A stretch of 64,000 nt of DNA from Janthinobacterium sp. TND4EL3. GTDB lineage: Bacteria; Pseudomonadota; Gammaproteobacteria; Burkholderiales; Burkholderiaceae_D. The stretch spans positions 124,001-188,000 of the forward strand of contig NZ_FTMV01000009.1 of assembly GCF_900156175.1 (NCBI RefSeq), given 5' to 3'. The position numbers and the translations under genes were made by a program. Of the stretch, positions 24,858 to 34,469 are shown one piece after another (within the stretch, counting starts at the first letter, position 1; every line of letters begins with the position of its first letter). Below the pieces are notes generated by a model. The model was not told the origin of the DNA, did not search any database, and was given only the letters and a program-made list of their open reading frames with translations.

Positions 24858-26678
24858 TTAAACCGCGCTATCCCAAGGCGCGGACAATCTCACGGCACAG
24901 TTGATCAGCCCCACCATCGAATACGTCTGCGGAAAGTTGCCCCACATCTCTCCCGTCACGGGGTGCGTGTCTTCCGACAGCAGGCCCAGGTGGTTGCGTG
25001 CCAGCAGCATGGTTTCGAAGATCTTGCGCGCTTCGTCCTTCCTGCCGATGCGCGCCAGGGCGTCGATGCGCCAGAAGGTGCAGATGTTGAAAGCCGTTTC
25101 CGGTTTGCCGAAGTCGTCGGGCGCTTCGTAGCGGCGCATGTAGGGGCCGTCGCACAGCGATGCTTCCAGCGCATCGACGGTGGCGATGAAACGGGGGTCC
25201 ATGGGGTCGATGAAGTTGACTTCCGCCATCAGCAGGACGGAGGCGTCAAGGTCGCGCCCGCCCAGGCTTTCCGCGAATGCCAGACGCTCTTCGCTCCATG
25301 CTTCGCGCAGTAATCTCTCGCGGATCAGCACGGCGCGGCTGTTCCAGTGGTCGGCGCGGTCCGGCAAGCCCAGTTTATGGGCGACTTTCGCCAGGCGGTC
25401 GCAGGCGGCCCAGCTCATCAGCATGGACGAGGTGTGGACGCGCGCCCGCGTGCGCAGCTCCCACATGCCCGCGTCCGGTTCCGCATGCAGCCGGAATGCC
25501 TGGTCGCCCACGGCTTCCAGCGCGGCAAACTCGGCTTTTCCCGCCCGGTGGAACAAGCGGTGGTCAAGGAAGGCCTGTGCCGCGCCGAGGACGATATTGC
25601 CGTACACATCGTGCTGGAAGTGTTCCTGCGCCTGGTTGCCTACGCGCACGGGGCCGTTGCCCCGGTAGCCGGGCAAGTGGTCGAGTATCGATTCGGGCAG
25701 CTGCTCTTCCAGGCCGATGCCGTACAGGGGCTGGATGTGGCCGCCTTTCGAGCGGGCGACGATATTCGTCAGCCAGCGCAGATACTCTTCCATCGTGCCC
25801 ACTTCGGACAGGCTGTTCAATGCCCGCACGACGAAGAAGGCGTCGCGCAGCCAGCAATAGCGGTAATCCCAGTTGCGGCTGCTGCCCGGCGCTTCGGGGA
25901 TGCTGGTGGTCATGGCGGCGATGATGGCGCCCGTGTCTTCATACAGCGACAGTTTCAAGGTGATGGCCGCGCGGATGACCACGTCCTGCCATTCCAGCGG
26001 CACGGCCAGGCGGCGCGTGTAGGTGCGCCAGTAATTGATGGTGTCCTTTTCGAAGACGCGCGCCGTCTCGTCGATCCCGCCGGCCAGCGTCTCATCGGGA
26101 CCCAGCAGGAAGTTGGCGGTGCCGCCCAGCACGAAATACGTTTCGCTCAGCACATAGTTCAGCGACACGTCCGTATTCAGGCGCAAGGTCTGTTCCGGCC
26201 CCACGTAGCGGATGTGGTGGCTGCCCTGGGTGATCTGCGGCGCCAGCCGGCCCCAGTCGTAGCGGGGGCGCAGGCGGACGCGGATGCGCACGGCGTGGTC
26301 GAGCGGACGGACGCGGCGGATCAGCATCAGCGGGCGGAACATGCGGTCGCGGCTGAGGAAACGGGGCGCGAAATCCGTGATTTCCACGCCGCGCCCCTGC
26401 GTGTCGTACAGCCGCGTGCGCAGCACGGCCGTGTTCGGTTCGTAGAATTGCTCGCTGCGGGCAAAGTTTTCGATGTCGATGGCCCACACGCTGCCGTTTT
26501 CCGTGCCGTCCAGCAAGCTATTAAAAACGGGGTCGCCATCGAAACGGGGCAGGCAGGACCAGACGACCTGTCCTGCCTGGTCGATCAGGGCGTTGAAGGC
26601 GCAATTGCCCACCACGCCGCAGTTCAGGGACGCTTGCGCGGACGGTGGGCTGGCGGCGGTGTCATGCGATGTCGTCAT
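24858..26678 (-). CDS. glycoside hydrolase family 15 protein
   Basis: 606-residue cytosolic GH15 enzyme (glucoamylase/trehalase-like). An N-terminal beta-sandwich (about 1-250) with LIDQAGQVVWSCLPRFDGDP precedes an (alpha/alpha)6 barrel with NWDYRYCWLRDAFFVVRAL (catalytic-pocket WDYRYCWLRD) and a C-terminal EMWGNFPQTYSMVGLINCA block containing the second acidic region. The actual substrate, trehalose or a maltodextrin, is unclear. It is encoded three bases after otsB in the otsA-otsB-GH15 order typical of proteobacterial trehalose clusters. AAGGAG precedes the start. Confidence 0.92.
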   Translation of the reverse strand: MTTSHDTAASPPSAQASLNCGVVGNCAFNALIDQAGQVVWSCLPRFDGDPVFNSLLDGTENGSVWAIDIENFARSEQFYEPNTAVLRTRLYDTQGRGVEITDFAPRFLSRDRMFRPLMLIRRVRPLDHAVRIRVRLRPRYDWGRLAPQITQGSHHIRYVGPEQTLRLNTDVSLNYVLSETYFVLGGTANFLLGPDETLAGGIDETARVFEKDTINYWRTYTRRLAVPLEWQDVVIRAAITLKLSLYEDTGAIIAAMTTSIPEAPGSSRNWDYRYCWLRDAFFVVRALNSLSEVGTMEEYLRWLTNIVARSKGGHIQPLYGIGLEEQLPESILDHLPGYRGNGPVRVGNQAQEHFQHDVYGNIVLGAAQAFLDHRLFHRAGKAEFAALEAVGDQAFRLHAEPDAGMWELRTRARVHTSSMLMSWAACDRLAKVAHKLGLPDRADHWNSRAVLIRERLLREAWSEERLAFAESLGGRDLDASVLLMAEVNFIDPMDPRFIATVDALEASLCDGPYMRRYEAPDDFGKPETAFNICTFWRIDALARIGRKDEARKIFETMLLARNHLGLLSEDTHPVTGEMWGNFPQTYSMVGLINCAVRLSAPWDSAV

Positions 26679-26681
26679 GGG

Positions 26682-27446
26682 CTACTCCTTCGATGTCGGG
26701 GATAGGGAAGCGGCCAGCAAGGCGGCGCGCAAGGCGCCGGGGCTGGCCAGGCGCAGGGTGGCGGCGCTGAGGCCGCTGCCCACCTTGACGCCCTGCCCGC
26801 CTGCTTGTTGTACAAAGGCAAAGCCTGCCTCGTCGGTGGTGTCGTCGCCCGCGAACACGGGGCGGCGGCCGGCGAAGGGACTTTCCTGCAGGAAGGCAGC
26901 GATGGCGCCGCCCTTGTCCGTGGCGGCCGGCTTGGCTTCCAGGACCATTTTGCCATGCAACAGCAATACCCCCGGGCACGCTTGCACGGCGACGGTCATT
27001 TCCTGCAGGCATAACGGTTCAAGCTCAGGCGCCAGCCGGTAATGCAGGGCCACGGCGCCCCGCTTCCGCTCCACCAGCAAGCCGGGGTACATCGCCGCCA
27101 GCGCCCGGGCGCGCGCCAGCACAGGCGCCACGTCGGGCGTGGCCGCCACGTGCAACTGGCCATCGGCGCCGCGCCGCTCCACGCCATGCACACCGGCAAC
27201 CGGCAAGACCAGGGGCGCCAGCATGGCGTCGATCTGCGCCACGGGACGGCCGGAAATGAGGGCCAGCGCGCCCCCATGGCGTTCGGCCAGCAGCGCCAGC
27301 GCTTCGATGACGCCGGGCGCCACGCGCACGCCGTCGGGCGTGGGCGCCAGGTCGACCAGGGTGCCGTCGAAGTCGAGGAAGACGGCTGTTCCGGGTGCAC
27401 TGAGCAGCTGCAACAGGGCCGCGCTATCGTCACGAATATTAGCCAT
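26682..27446 (-). CDS. otsB: trehalose-6-phosphate phosphatase
   Basis: 254-residue HAD-superfamily phosphatase that dephosphorylates trehalose-6-phosphate. Motif I FLDFDGTLVDLAP (nucleophile Asp), motif II LISGR, motif III region KGGAIAAFL, and motif IV FAGDDTTDEAG are all present. The ATG at 27446 overlaps the otsA stop as TGATG; a GTG one codon upstream is possible. Middle gene of otsA-otsB-GH15. Confidence 0.95.
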   Translation of the reverse strand: MANIRDDSAALLQLLSAPGTAVFLDFDGTLVDLAPTPDGVRVAPGVIEALALLAERHGGALALISGRPVAQIDAMLAPLVLPVAGVHGVERRGADGQLHVAATPDVAPVLARARALAAMYPGLLVERKRGAVALHYRLAPELEPLCLQEMTVAVQACPGVLLLHGKMVLEAKPAATDKGGAIAAFLQESPFAGRRPVFAGDDTTDEAGFAFVQQAGGQGVKVGSGLSAATLRLASPGALRAALLAASLSPTSKE

Positions 27447-29731
27447 CACATGCCCTTGCGCCGCTTGATGCGGCTGTGGGCGTCGATCTTGGTCATGACC
27501 TTGTCGCGCTGGCGCAAGCGGGCCGCGTCCAGCAGCATGCGCCCGGCCCAGCGGTAGACATTGAAATGTTTCACTCGGGCACGCATGCTCTTCATGCGCT
27601 CGCGCTGTTCCACGGGCGGCATCACGAGGGCGCGGTACAGGGCCTCGGCGCCCTGCTCGATGTGGTAGGGATTGATGATCAGCGCTTCATGCAGCTCGCG
27701 CGCCGCGCCCGTAAATTGCGACAGCACCAGCACGCCCAGCTCGTCGTCGCGCGCGGCGATGAATTCCTTGGCCACCAGATTCATGCCGTCATGCAAGCTT
27801 GTCACCATGCACACTTCCGAGGCGCGGAAATAGCGCTGCAGATCATCCTGGCCATGGTGCTCCGCTTTCAGCAGGATGGGCACGTAGTCTCCGCTGCCGA
27901 AGCGGCGGTTGATGCGCTCGACCATCTTGCGCACCCTGGCGTCAAAGCTTTGATATTCGTCAAGCGAAGCGCGGCTGGGGGCGGCAATCTGCACGAACGT
28001 AAAATTGCCCACCATGCCGGGCTGCAATTCGAACATGCGCTCGACGGCCTGGAAGCGCTCGACGATGCCTTTCGTGTAATCGAGGCGGTCCACGCCGATG
28101 CCCAGCAAGTGATCGTCTGCCACGCCCAGTTCGGCCCGGATCTGTGCGCGGCACGCGGCCACGTCGGGCTGGGCCGGGTCATCCTCGGGCCAGGCGATCG
28201 AGATCGGGTAATCCTCGACCTGCGTCATCTCGCCGCCATACGAAATCGTGGAAGCCTCCGGCTCGATGCGGGTTTCCAGGTAGCGGTCCACCGTTTCGAG
28301 GAAATTCTTGCGGTGGAACGGCGTATGGAAGCCGAGGATCGTGCTGCCCAGCAAGCCGTCGAGAATTTCCTCGCGCCAGGGGCAGATGCCGAACGATTCC
28401 GAATTCGGCCAGGGGATATGCCAGAAAGTAATAATGGTCGCCTTCGGCAAGGCTTCGCGCACCATGCGCGGCAGCAAGGCAAAGTGATAATCCTGCACCA
28501 GCACGACGGGATTGTCCGTCTTCGCCTCGGCGATCACGGCATCGGCGAAGCGGCGGTTGACCTTAACGTACTGCTCCCAGTCGGACGAGCGGAACACGGG
28601 GCGCACGTGGGCGATATGGCACAGCGGCCACATGCCTTCATTGGCAAAGCCATAATAATAGCCCTGCTCTTCCTCGTCCGTCAGCCACACGCGGCGCAGG
28701 GTGTAGCTGGGCTTCTCGGGCGGCACGGCCACGTGGTCGAACTTATCGACCGTTTCGCGGTCGGCGGAACCGGCGCCATGCGCGATCCACGTGCCGGAGC
28801 ACGCCCGCATCACGGCTTCCACGGCCGTCACCAGGCCGCTGGCCGGGCGCTGCACGGCGATCCCGCTCTCTGTGTTGGTGTGGATATACGGTTCGCGGTT
28901 GGACACGACGAGCACTTGATCTCCCGCAAGGTCCGCTTCCAGCAAGCCGCGCAGCTTTTCCGGCGTCCATTCCGACGTCCAGCCGTTATCGCCCTGGCGT
29001 TCCAGATGGTATTCCTGCAGCAATTCGCGCAAGTCGCCGATCAGCGGCGCCATTTCCGGCGGCGGCGCGGGCGCGGCGGCGGGTGCGGCGGCGGCCACCG
29101 TACCATTGCTTTTCGGCAACAATTCGCCCCGCAAGATATCCTTCACGGCCGACAGCCAGCCGCGCCAGCTCAGGTGGGCCACGAACACGGTCATCAGCGA
29201 AATGAGCACGGCCAGCACGGCCAGGAAGGCAAAAATAAAACGCTTGGTATCGGTATTGCGGCGCTCGACAAAGCTCATGTCCTGCACCAGCACCAGGCGG
29301 CCCAGCTGCGACGCGTCCTGCATGACGGGCGTTTCGCTGAGGTGGACCTGGCCTTGCGGCAGCTGCGCCAGCGATTTGTACAGGCCGCCCGTCGATGGCG
29401 TGCTCCAGCAGCCGATCGAGGCCGGGTATTGCGCGGAACGGTACAGCAAGTGGCCCCCGTTGTCGCAAAAGCCGATGGCGATCAGGCGTTCGTCGCGCGT
29501 GGCGCCCTGGAACAGTTCCTCGATGCGCGTGGCGTCGTGGGCGGGCAGGTATTCCGTGAGCGAGGGGCGGAGGGTTCCAGCGAGCAATTCGGCGCGGCTG
29601 TCGAGGTCGCGCACATACCAGCGCAGGGTGATATTGTCGAGCAGGGGTACGACGATATAGGCAAACAGTCCCAGCACCAAAGCCAGCGGCAGGATGAAGC
29701 GCAAGGACATGCGGAGCGATCGTAAAATCAT
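27446..29731 (-). CDS. otsA: membrane-anchored trehalose-6-phosphate synthase with receptor-like N-terminus
   Basis: 761-residue protein. The C-terminal about 490 residues are a normal GT20 synthase ([49 protein letters not shown]). The N-terminal about 265 residues are unusual: a helix near 10-33, a periplasmic segment of about 130 residues, and a second helix ([20 protein letters not shown]), then an alanine/proline linker, the layout of a two-helix sensor. Classical OtsA is about 470 residues and soluble. The ATG at 29731 is supported by AAAGGA upstream; the ATG at 29770 would add 13 residues. First gene of the trehalose operon. Confidence 0.92.
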   Translation of the reverse strand: MILRSLRMSLRFILPLALVLGLFAYIVVPLLDNITLRWYVRDLDSRAELLAGTLRPSLTEYLPAHDATRIEELFQGATRDERLIAIGFCDNGGHLLYRSAQYPASIGCWSTPSTGGLYKSLAQLPQGQVHLSETPVMQDASQLGRLVLVQDMSFVERRNTDTKRFIFAFLAVLAVLISLMTVFVAHLSWRGWLSAVKDILRGELLPKSNGTVAAAAPAAAPAPPPEMAPLIGDLRELLQEYHLERQGDNGWTSEWTPEKLRGLLEADLAGDQVLVVSNREPYIHTNTESGIAVQRPASGLVTAVEAVMRACSGTWIAHGAGSADRETVDKFDHVAVPPEKPSYTLRRVWLTDEEEQGYYYGFANEGMWPLCHIAHVRPVFRSSDWEQYVKVNRRFADAVIAEAKTDNPVVLVQDYHFALLPRMVREALPKATIITFWHIPWPNSESFGICPWREEILDGLLGSTILGFHTPFHRKNFLETVDRYLETRIEPEASTISYGGEMTQVEDYPISIAWPEDDPAQPDVAACRAQIRAELGVADDHLLGIGVDRLDYTKGIVERFQAVERMFELQPGMVGNFTFVQIAAPSRASLDEYQSFDARVRKMVERINRRFGSGDYVPILLKAEHHGQDDLQRYFRASEVCMVTSLHDGMNLVAKEFIAARDDELGVLVLSQFTGAARELHEALIINPYHIEQGAEALYRALVMPPVEQRERMKSMRARVKHFNVYRWAGRMLLDAARLRQRDKVMTKIDAHSRIKRRKGM

Positions 29732-29964
29732 CTGTTTCCTTTGCAAATACAACGTGGCAAGTATGGCCATGTTTCCAGTGGGGCGCCGTTCCCTTGCTTT
29801 CTGTCGTGAAACTTCAAGCGGCGGGCCGGGCCAGGTAGCGGCTTCCAGTATCTACCTTGCTGGCAACCTTATCCGTTCGGCAACGCACGTCCCCGTGACG
29901 TCATCTGCCCGTAAAATAGCCGCTTCCGACATCCATTTCACTTATCAATAAGGAGTTTTCGCCT

Positions 29965-31080
29965 ATGGATCTCAGCACGTTTCACTCGCTGATGGGAGGC
30001 CCGCTGCGCTCGGCGCTGACCGTGCTCGTTTCCGCCCTGCTCGTCACCGTGGTCGCCATCGGCGTGCACCGGGCCGGCATCGGCTTGCTGAAAAGACTGG
30101 CCCAGGGCCACGCGCTGGCCAGCAACGTCGCGCGCGTGGCCTTCCGCGCCAGCCAGCTGTGCCTGATCGTCTTCGGCCTGCGCATGGTGCTGGCCAGCGC
30201 GCCCGACGACACGCCGGGCCTCGTCGCCATGTCGCACCTGGCCAGCGTGGCGCTGATCATCGCGCTGACCTGGCTGGCCATGCAATGCATCGAGTCGCTC
30301 AGCATCACGATTTCCCAGATCAATCCCGTCGACGCGGCCGACAACCTGCGCGCGCGGCGCCGGATCACCCAGGCCCGCGTGCTCACGCGCAGCGCGCATG
30401 CCATCGTCGTCCTCCTGGGCGTGTCCTTCGTGCTGCTGACCTTGCCCGGCGCGCGGCAGATCGGCGCCAGCCTGCTGGCCTCGGCCGGCGTGGCGGGTCT
30501 GGTAGCCGGTATCGCCGCCCGCCCCGTGCTCGGCAATTTCATTGCAGGGCTGCAAATTGCGTTTTCTCAACCGATCCGCATCGATGACGTGCTGATCGTC
30601 AATGGCGAATGGGGCACGGTCGAGGAAATCAAGGGCACCTACGTGGTCGTGCGCGTGTGGGACGAACGCCGGCTGATCGTGCCGCTGCAGTGGTTCATCG
30701 AAAATCCGTTCGAGAACTGGACGCATACCTCCTCGGACATCCTGGGCACCGTGTTCCTGTGGCTCGATTTCAGCATCCCTATCGAGCCCCTGCGGGCGGA
30801 ACTGACGCGCATCTGCGCATCGGCCAAGCAATGGGACGGCCGCGTCTGCACCGTGCAGGCGACGGATTCGAACGAGCGGGCCGTGCGCGTGCGTTTCCTG
30901 ATCAGCGCGGTGGATTCAGGCACGGCGTTCGAATTGCGCTGCATCGTGCGCGAACAGATGCTGGCCTTTATCACGACCAATTATCCGCACGGCCTGCCCC
31001 GCTTGCGCGCCACGCACGACCCCATCGAGCTGCACGCCATGCAGGCGCAGAACGATACGGTACAGTTGTACAAGGCGTAA
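29965..31080 (+). CDS. MscS-family mechanosensitive channel
   Basis: 371-residue inner-membrane channel that opens under membrane tension to release solutes. Several N-terminal helices precede the pore helix (LLASAGVAGLVAGIAARPVLGN) and beta-domain (GEWGTVEEIKGTYVVVRVWD), both typical of MscS. The YbdG/MscM-like size has a long N-terminus and short C-terminus. AAGGAG lies about 12 bases before the ATG. Divergent from the trehalose operon; the two fit osmotic adaptation together. Confidence 0.9.
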   Translation: MDLSTFHSLMGGPLRSALTVLVSALLVTVVAIGVHRAGIGLLKRLAQGHALASNVARVAFRASQLCLIVFGLRMVLASAPDDTPGLVAMSHLASVALIIALTWLAMQCIESLSITISQINPVDAADNLRARRRITQARVLTRSAHAIVVLLGVSFVLLTLPGARQIGASLLASAGVAGLVAGIAARPVLGNFIAGLQIAFSQPIRIDDVLIVNGEWGTVEEIKGTYVVVRVWDERRLIVPLQWFIENPFENWTHTSSDILGTVFLWLDFSIPIEPLRAELTRICASAKQWDGRVCTVQATDSNERAVRVRFLISAVDSGTAFELRCIVREQMLAFITTNYPHGLPRLRATHDPIELHAMQAQNDTVQLYKA

Positions 31081-31131
31081 AAATAGCCTGCGGCGCGCTG
31101 CCTTGGCCCATGCACCGCTACAATGGTTGGC

Positions 31132-32427
31132 ATGAGCACCACCGCCTGGTTCATCCTGATCGGCTGCCTGATGCTGGCGCGTGGCCTGGGCGCCGACGGC
31201 ATCGCGCGCCTGCCATTGACCTCGGCCATGGCGTATCTGGGCGTGGGCCTGCTGCTGGGTCCGATGTTCCTCGGCCTGTTTGCCTTCGACCTGCTGCAGC
31301 AGGCGCCCCTGCTGGAAACCCTGACGGAAATCGCCGTCCTCATCTCCCTGTTTTCCGCCGGCGTCAAGATGCCCGTACCGTTCAGCCTGGCGCGCTGGCT
31401 GCCCTCGCTGCGCCTGGCGTGGCTGTCGATGGCCGTCTCCGTGGCCCTGGTGGCGGCCTTTTCCTGCCTGGTGCTGGGCCTGCCGTTGGGCGCGGGCATC
31501 CTGCTGGGCGCCATCCTCGCCCCCACCGACCCCGTGCTGGCCACCGACGTGCAGCTGCGCCATGCGGGCGACAGCGAGCAATTGCGCTTCATCTTGACCA
31601 GCGAGGCGGGCATGAACGATGGCAGCGGCTTCCCCTTCGTCATGCTGGGAATGGGCTTGCTGGGCCTGCATGAACTGGGGCCGCACGGCGCCACCTGGCT
31701 GTGGCGCGATCTGTTCTGGGCCAGCGCGGGCGCCATCGCCCTGGGCGTGGCCGGCGGCGCCTTGCTGGCCTGGCTGGGCTGGCAGCTGCGCGCCAAGGAG
31801 CCCAAGCACGAAGTGCTCGATGACTTGGCGGGCCTGGGCCTGATCGCCCTCGTGTACGGCCTGGCCAGCGCCATGCATGCCTGGGGCTTCCTCGCCGTGT
31901 TCTTCGCCGGCGTGGCCCTGCGCCAGACGGAACTGGTGCTGGCCGGTGCGCCGAAGGACCGGCAAGGCTTGCTGCAGGCCGAGGAAACCCACGCCGTGTC
32001 CGCCGCCAGGCCGCACGACAGCGCCGTGCCCCTGACCGTCAGCGGCGAAGCGCTCGTCTTCAAGGAACACCTGGAGCGCCTGTCGGAACTGACGCTGGTG
32101 CTGCTGCTGGGCGGCGCCGTCACGGCTGCCGCCTGGAGCTGGCAGGCGTGGAGCGTGGCCCTGTTCCTGCTGCTGGTGGCGCGCCCCGCCAGCGTGATGC
32201 TCGGCTTGCTGGCCTCGGGCACCGGCGTGCGCCTGCGCAGCCTGGCCGCCTGGTTCGGCGTGCGCGGCATCGGCTCCCTGTATTACCTCTGCTACGCCAT
32301 CGCCCACGGCTTGCCGCTCGCGCTGGCGCGCGAGCTGGCCGATATCGCCATCGTCGTCATCATCGTCTCCATCGTCGCCCACGGCCTCACGGTCAAGCCC
32401 CTGCTGCAGCAGCTCTGGCGCAAATAA
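31132..32427 (+). CDS. cation:proton antiporter (CPA/NhaP type)
   Basis: 431-residue (from 31132) inner-membrane antiporter with twelve or more helices. The family signatures ILAPTDPVLATDV and ILTSEAGMNDGSGFPFVML include the paired acidic residues that carry Na+/K+ and H+. Exchanges cations for protons across the membrane. The start could also be the ATG at 31123, three codons upstream; neither has a strong Shine-Dalgarno. It lies 51 bases after the MscS gene on the same strand. Confidence 0.88.
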   Translation: MSTTAWFILIGCLMLARGLGADGIARLPLTSAMAYLGVGLLLGPMFLGLFAFDLLQQAPLLETLTEIAVLISLFSAGVKMPVPFSLARWLPSLRLAWLSMAVSVALVAAFSCLVLGLPLGAGILLGAILAPTDPVLATDVQLRHAGDSEQLRFILTSEAGMNDGSGFPFVMLGMGLLGLHELGPHGATWLWRDLFWASAGAIALGVAGGALLAWLGWQLRAKEPKHEVLDDLAGLGLIALVYGLASAMHAWGFLAVFFAGVALRQTELVLAGAPKDRQGLLQAEETHAVSAARPHDSAVPLTVSGEALVFKEHLERLSELTLVLLLGGAVTAAAWSWQAWSVALFLLLVARPASVMLGLLASGTGVRLRSLAAWFGVRGIGSLYYLCYAIAHGLPLALARELADIAIVVIIVSIVAHGLTVKPLLQQLWRK

Positions 32428-32534
32428 GGGCGGCACGGCGCGATTGTCATTGCTGCACAGCAATGATTGCTCAATTAGCCGTGGCAAAGCGGAAAATATT
32501 GTTAAGATAATTAAAAACGGCCAAGAGAGAATCG

Positions 32535-33743
32535 ATGAAACGAAGAAGTGTGCTGGGACTGGGCGTATCGCTGGCCCTGCTGCAAACGGGCTGCGCCACC
32601 GATCCGGCCAGGCAGGCATGGGAGCAGCAATTCGACGCCTTCATGCACGATGGCCTGGCGCGCACGGAAACGCCGGGCATGGGGGTGGCCGTCGTGCGCG
32701 GCGAGCAAACCCTGTTCGCGCGCGGCTATGGCTGGGCCGACATCGATGCCGGCAGGAAGGCCGACGCCAATACGGCCTTCCACACCGCCTCCGTCAGCAA
32801 GCTCGTCACGGCCACGGCTGTCATGCTGCTGCTGGAACAGGGCGCCTTCCAGCTCGACGACAAGGTGGCGGCCTACCTGGACTTCCCCCTCATGCATCCG
32901 AAGTTTCCCGACGTGCCCATCACCTTCCGCCATCTGCTCAGCCACACCTCGGGCATTTCCGACGCCGTGTACGACAAGACGACGGCGTTTGCCGTGCAGG
33001 GCGACCCGCGCTTGCCGCTGCGCGACTTCCTCAAGGGCTATCTGTCGCGCGGCGGTGCCTGGTACGACGCGGAGCTGTCGTTCGCGGCCCGCCCCGGCAC
33101 GGAATGGCGCTACAGCAACGTCGGCGTGGCCCTGCTCGGCTACCTCGTGGGGCGCTTGAATCCCGACAGCCTCGACGTGCTCACGCAGGAGCAGCTGTTC
33201 GAACCGCTGGGCATGGATCACACGTCCTGGAGCCTGGCAGGCTTGCCCCGGCGCACCGTCGTGGCCCAGCCGTATGCCCCCAGGGAAGCGGGCGTGCAGG
33301 TGCTGCCGCCCGTCGGCTATCCGGACTGGCCGGCCGGCCTGCTGCGCAGCTCGGCGCAGGACTTCGCCCGTTTCCTGGCCATTTTCAGCAATGGCGGACG
33401 GGTCGATGGCCACCGCTACCTGCAGGATTCCACCTTACAACTGTTTTTCGCGCCCCAGGAAGCCAGCCTGCCGCCGGCCGAACTGGCCGCCCGCCAGGCC
33501 TTGATGTGGATCATGCGCGACGTCGACGGCACGCCGCTGGCCACCATGAGCGGCAACGATCCCGGGGCCGCCTCCATCGTCTGCGTGGACCGCGCCAGCA
33601 AGACGGCCGTACTGGCCTTCGCCAACGTCAGCGCCGACAAGGAATTTCGTACTTTTCAGAAGGAAGTCGTGCGGCGCCTGCTGGCGCATGGCGGCAGCGG
33701 CGCGCCGGCGAAACGGGCGGCAGCCAGGCAGGCGTTTGTGTGA
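32535..33743 (+). CDS. beta-lactamase-family serine hydrolase lipoprotein
   Basis: 402-residue predicted lipoprotein (signal ending LALLQTGC). The class C beta-lactamase/esterase fold is shown by TASVSKLV (S-x-x-K) and RYSNVGVALLG (YxN). The C-terminal KTG-equivalent is unclear. Such proteins include D-aminopeptidases, esterases and penicillin-recognising hydrolases; antibiotic resistance should not be assumed. AAGAGAG lies about nine bases before the ATG. It has its own upstream gap of about 105 bases, which is AT-rich. Confidence 0.9.
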   Translation: MKRRSVLGLGVSLALLQTGCATDPARQAWEQQFDAFMHDGLARTETPGMGVAVVRGEQTLFARGYGWADIDAGRKADANTAFHTASVSKLVTATAVMLLLEQGAFQLDDKVAAYLDFPLMHPKFPDVPITFRHLLSHTSGISDAVYDKTTAFAVQGDPRLPLRDFLKGYLSRGGAWYDAELSFAARPGTEWRYSNVGVALLGYLVGRLNPDSLDVLTQEQLFEPLGMDHTSWSLAGLPRRTVVAQPYAPREAGVQVLPPVGYPDWPAGLLRSSAQDFARFLAIFSNGGRVDGHRYLQDSTLQLFFAPQEASLPPAELAARQALMWIMRDVDGTPLATMSGNDPGAASIVCVDRASKTAVLAFANVSADKEFRTFQKEVVRRLLAHGGSGAPAKRAAARQAFV

Positions 33744-33816
33744 GCGGACGCACGGTGGCGCGCGGGCAGCCAGGTATGCTGTGCCGGTCGGACCTTACCA
33801 CTACCGGGAGACCAGC

Positions 33817-33987
33817 ATGACCAATCGCATCGGCAACAAGGACGTGGCGCAGCAGCACAGCAAGAGTGAAAAAGCCCGCATCAGGGCGCAGAACATCGCC
33901 AGCGAAGCCGTGAAGCAGGCTGCGGCCAGGGACAAGTACCGCAACGCCGTCAAGGGCCGGCCGGGCCAGCCAGCGTCCGCCGGCTAG
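33817..33987 (+). CDS. small basic protein, 56 residues
   Basis: Lys/Arg/Gln-rich small protein (starts MTNRIGNKDVAQQH), no signal. A GGGAG Shine-Dalgarno lies seven bases before the ATG. The stop TAG overlaps the stop of the convergent YkvA gene in the four-base palindrome CTAG (33984-33987). Function unknown; it may bind nucleic acid by charge. Confidence 0.6.
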   Translation: MTNRIGNKDVAQQHSKSEKARIRAQNIASEAVKQAAARDKYRNAVKGRPGQPASAG

Positions 33988-34367
33988 GCGCCGAACCAGC
34001 CGCGCAGCTTCTCGGCCGCGCGTTGCTTGACCTCGGCCGTGATGTAGGTGGCGACCGTGGCGACGGCCGCGGCCAGCACGGCCAGGTCGTCCGCATAGCC
34101 GACCACGGGCGTGATGTCGGGAATCGCGTCGATGGGCGAAATGAAGTAACCGAGCGCGCCATAGATGGCCGTCCTGGCCCACAGCGGGGTATTCGGCTGC
34201 TGGGCCGCGTAGTACAGCCACAGGGCTTTTTCGATGACTTCGCGTCCCGCCGTCTTGGCGAACTTGACGACCTTGTCCCAGAAGCTGTCTTCCGTGTACT
34301 TTTTTTCATACTGTTTGTTGGCCTGGGGGGCGTGGTCTTCTTCCAGATTCTTTTTTCTGCCAAACAT
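33984..34367 (-). CDS. YkvA family protein (DUF1232)
   Basis: 127-residue protein with the DUF1232 signature YGALGYFISPIDAIPDITPVVG and a following helix pair. The N-terminus is charged (MFGRKKNLEEDHAPQ) before a hydrophobic helix region, so it may be membrane-associated. Function unknown. AGGAG lies about 11 bases before the ATG at 34367. It is convergent with, and shares its last four bases with, the small gene ending at 33987, and is divergent from the topoisomerase gene. Confidence 0.88.
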   Translation of the reverse strand: MFGRKKNLEEDHAPQANKQYEKKYTEDSFWDKVVKFAKTAGREVIEKALWLYYAAQQPNTPLWARTAIYGALGYFISPIDAIPDITPVVGYADDLAVLAAAVATVATYITAEVKQRAAEKLRGWFGA

Positions 34368-34469
34368 CTGCTGCTCCTGTCTGCCGCGCACGGCGTTACG
34401 AATGCGCACCTTAGCATAACGGCGCGCCAGGCGCGCGGCGCCCCGGCAACGCACTTTACATGGAAAAGC

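Noticed and set aside
32535..33743. Beta-lactamase as antibiotic resistance gene
   Set aside because: Fold and S-x-x-K/YxN motifs fit, but many esterases and peptidases share them; the KTG-equivalent is not clear.
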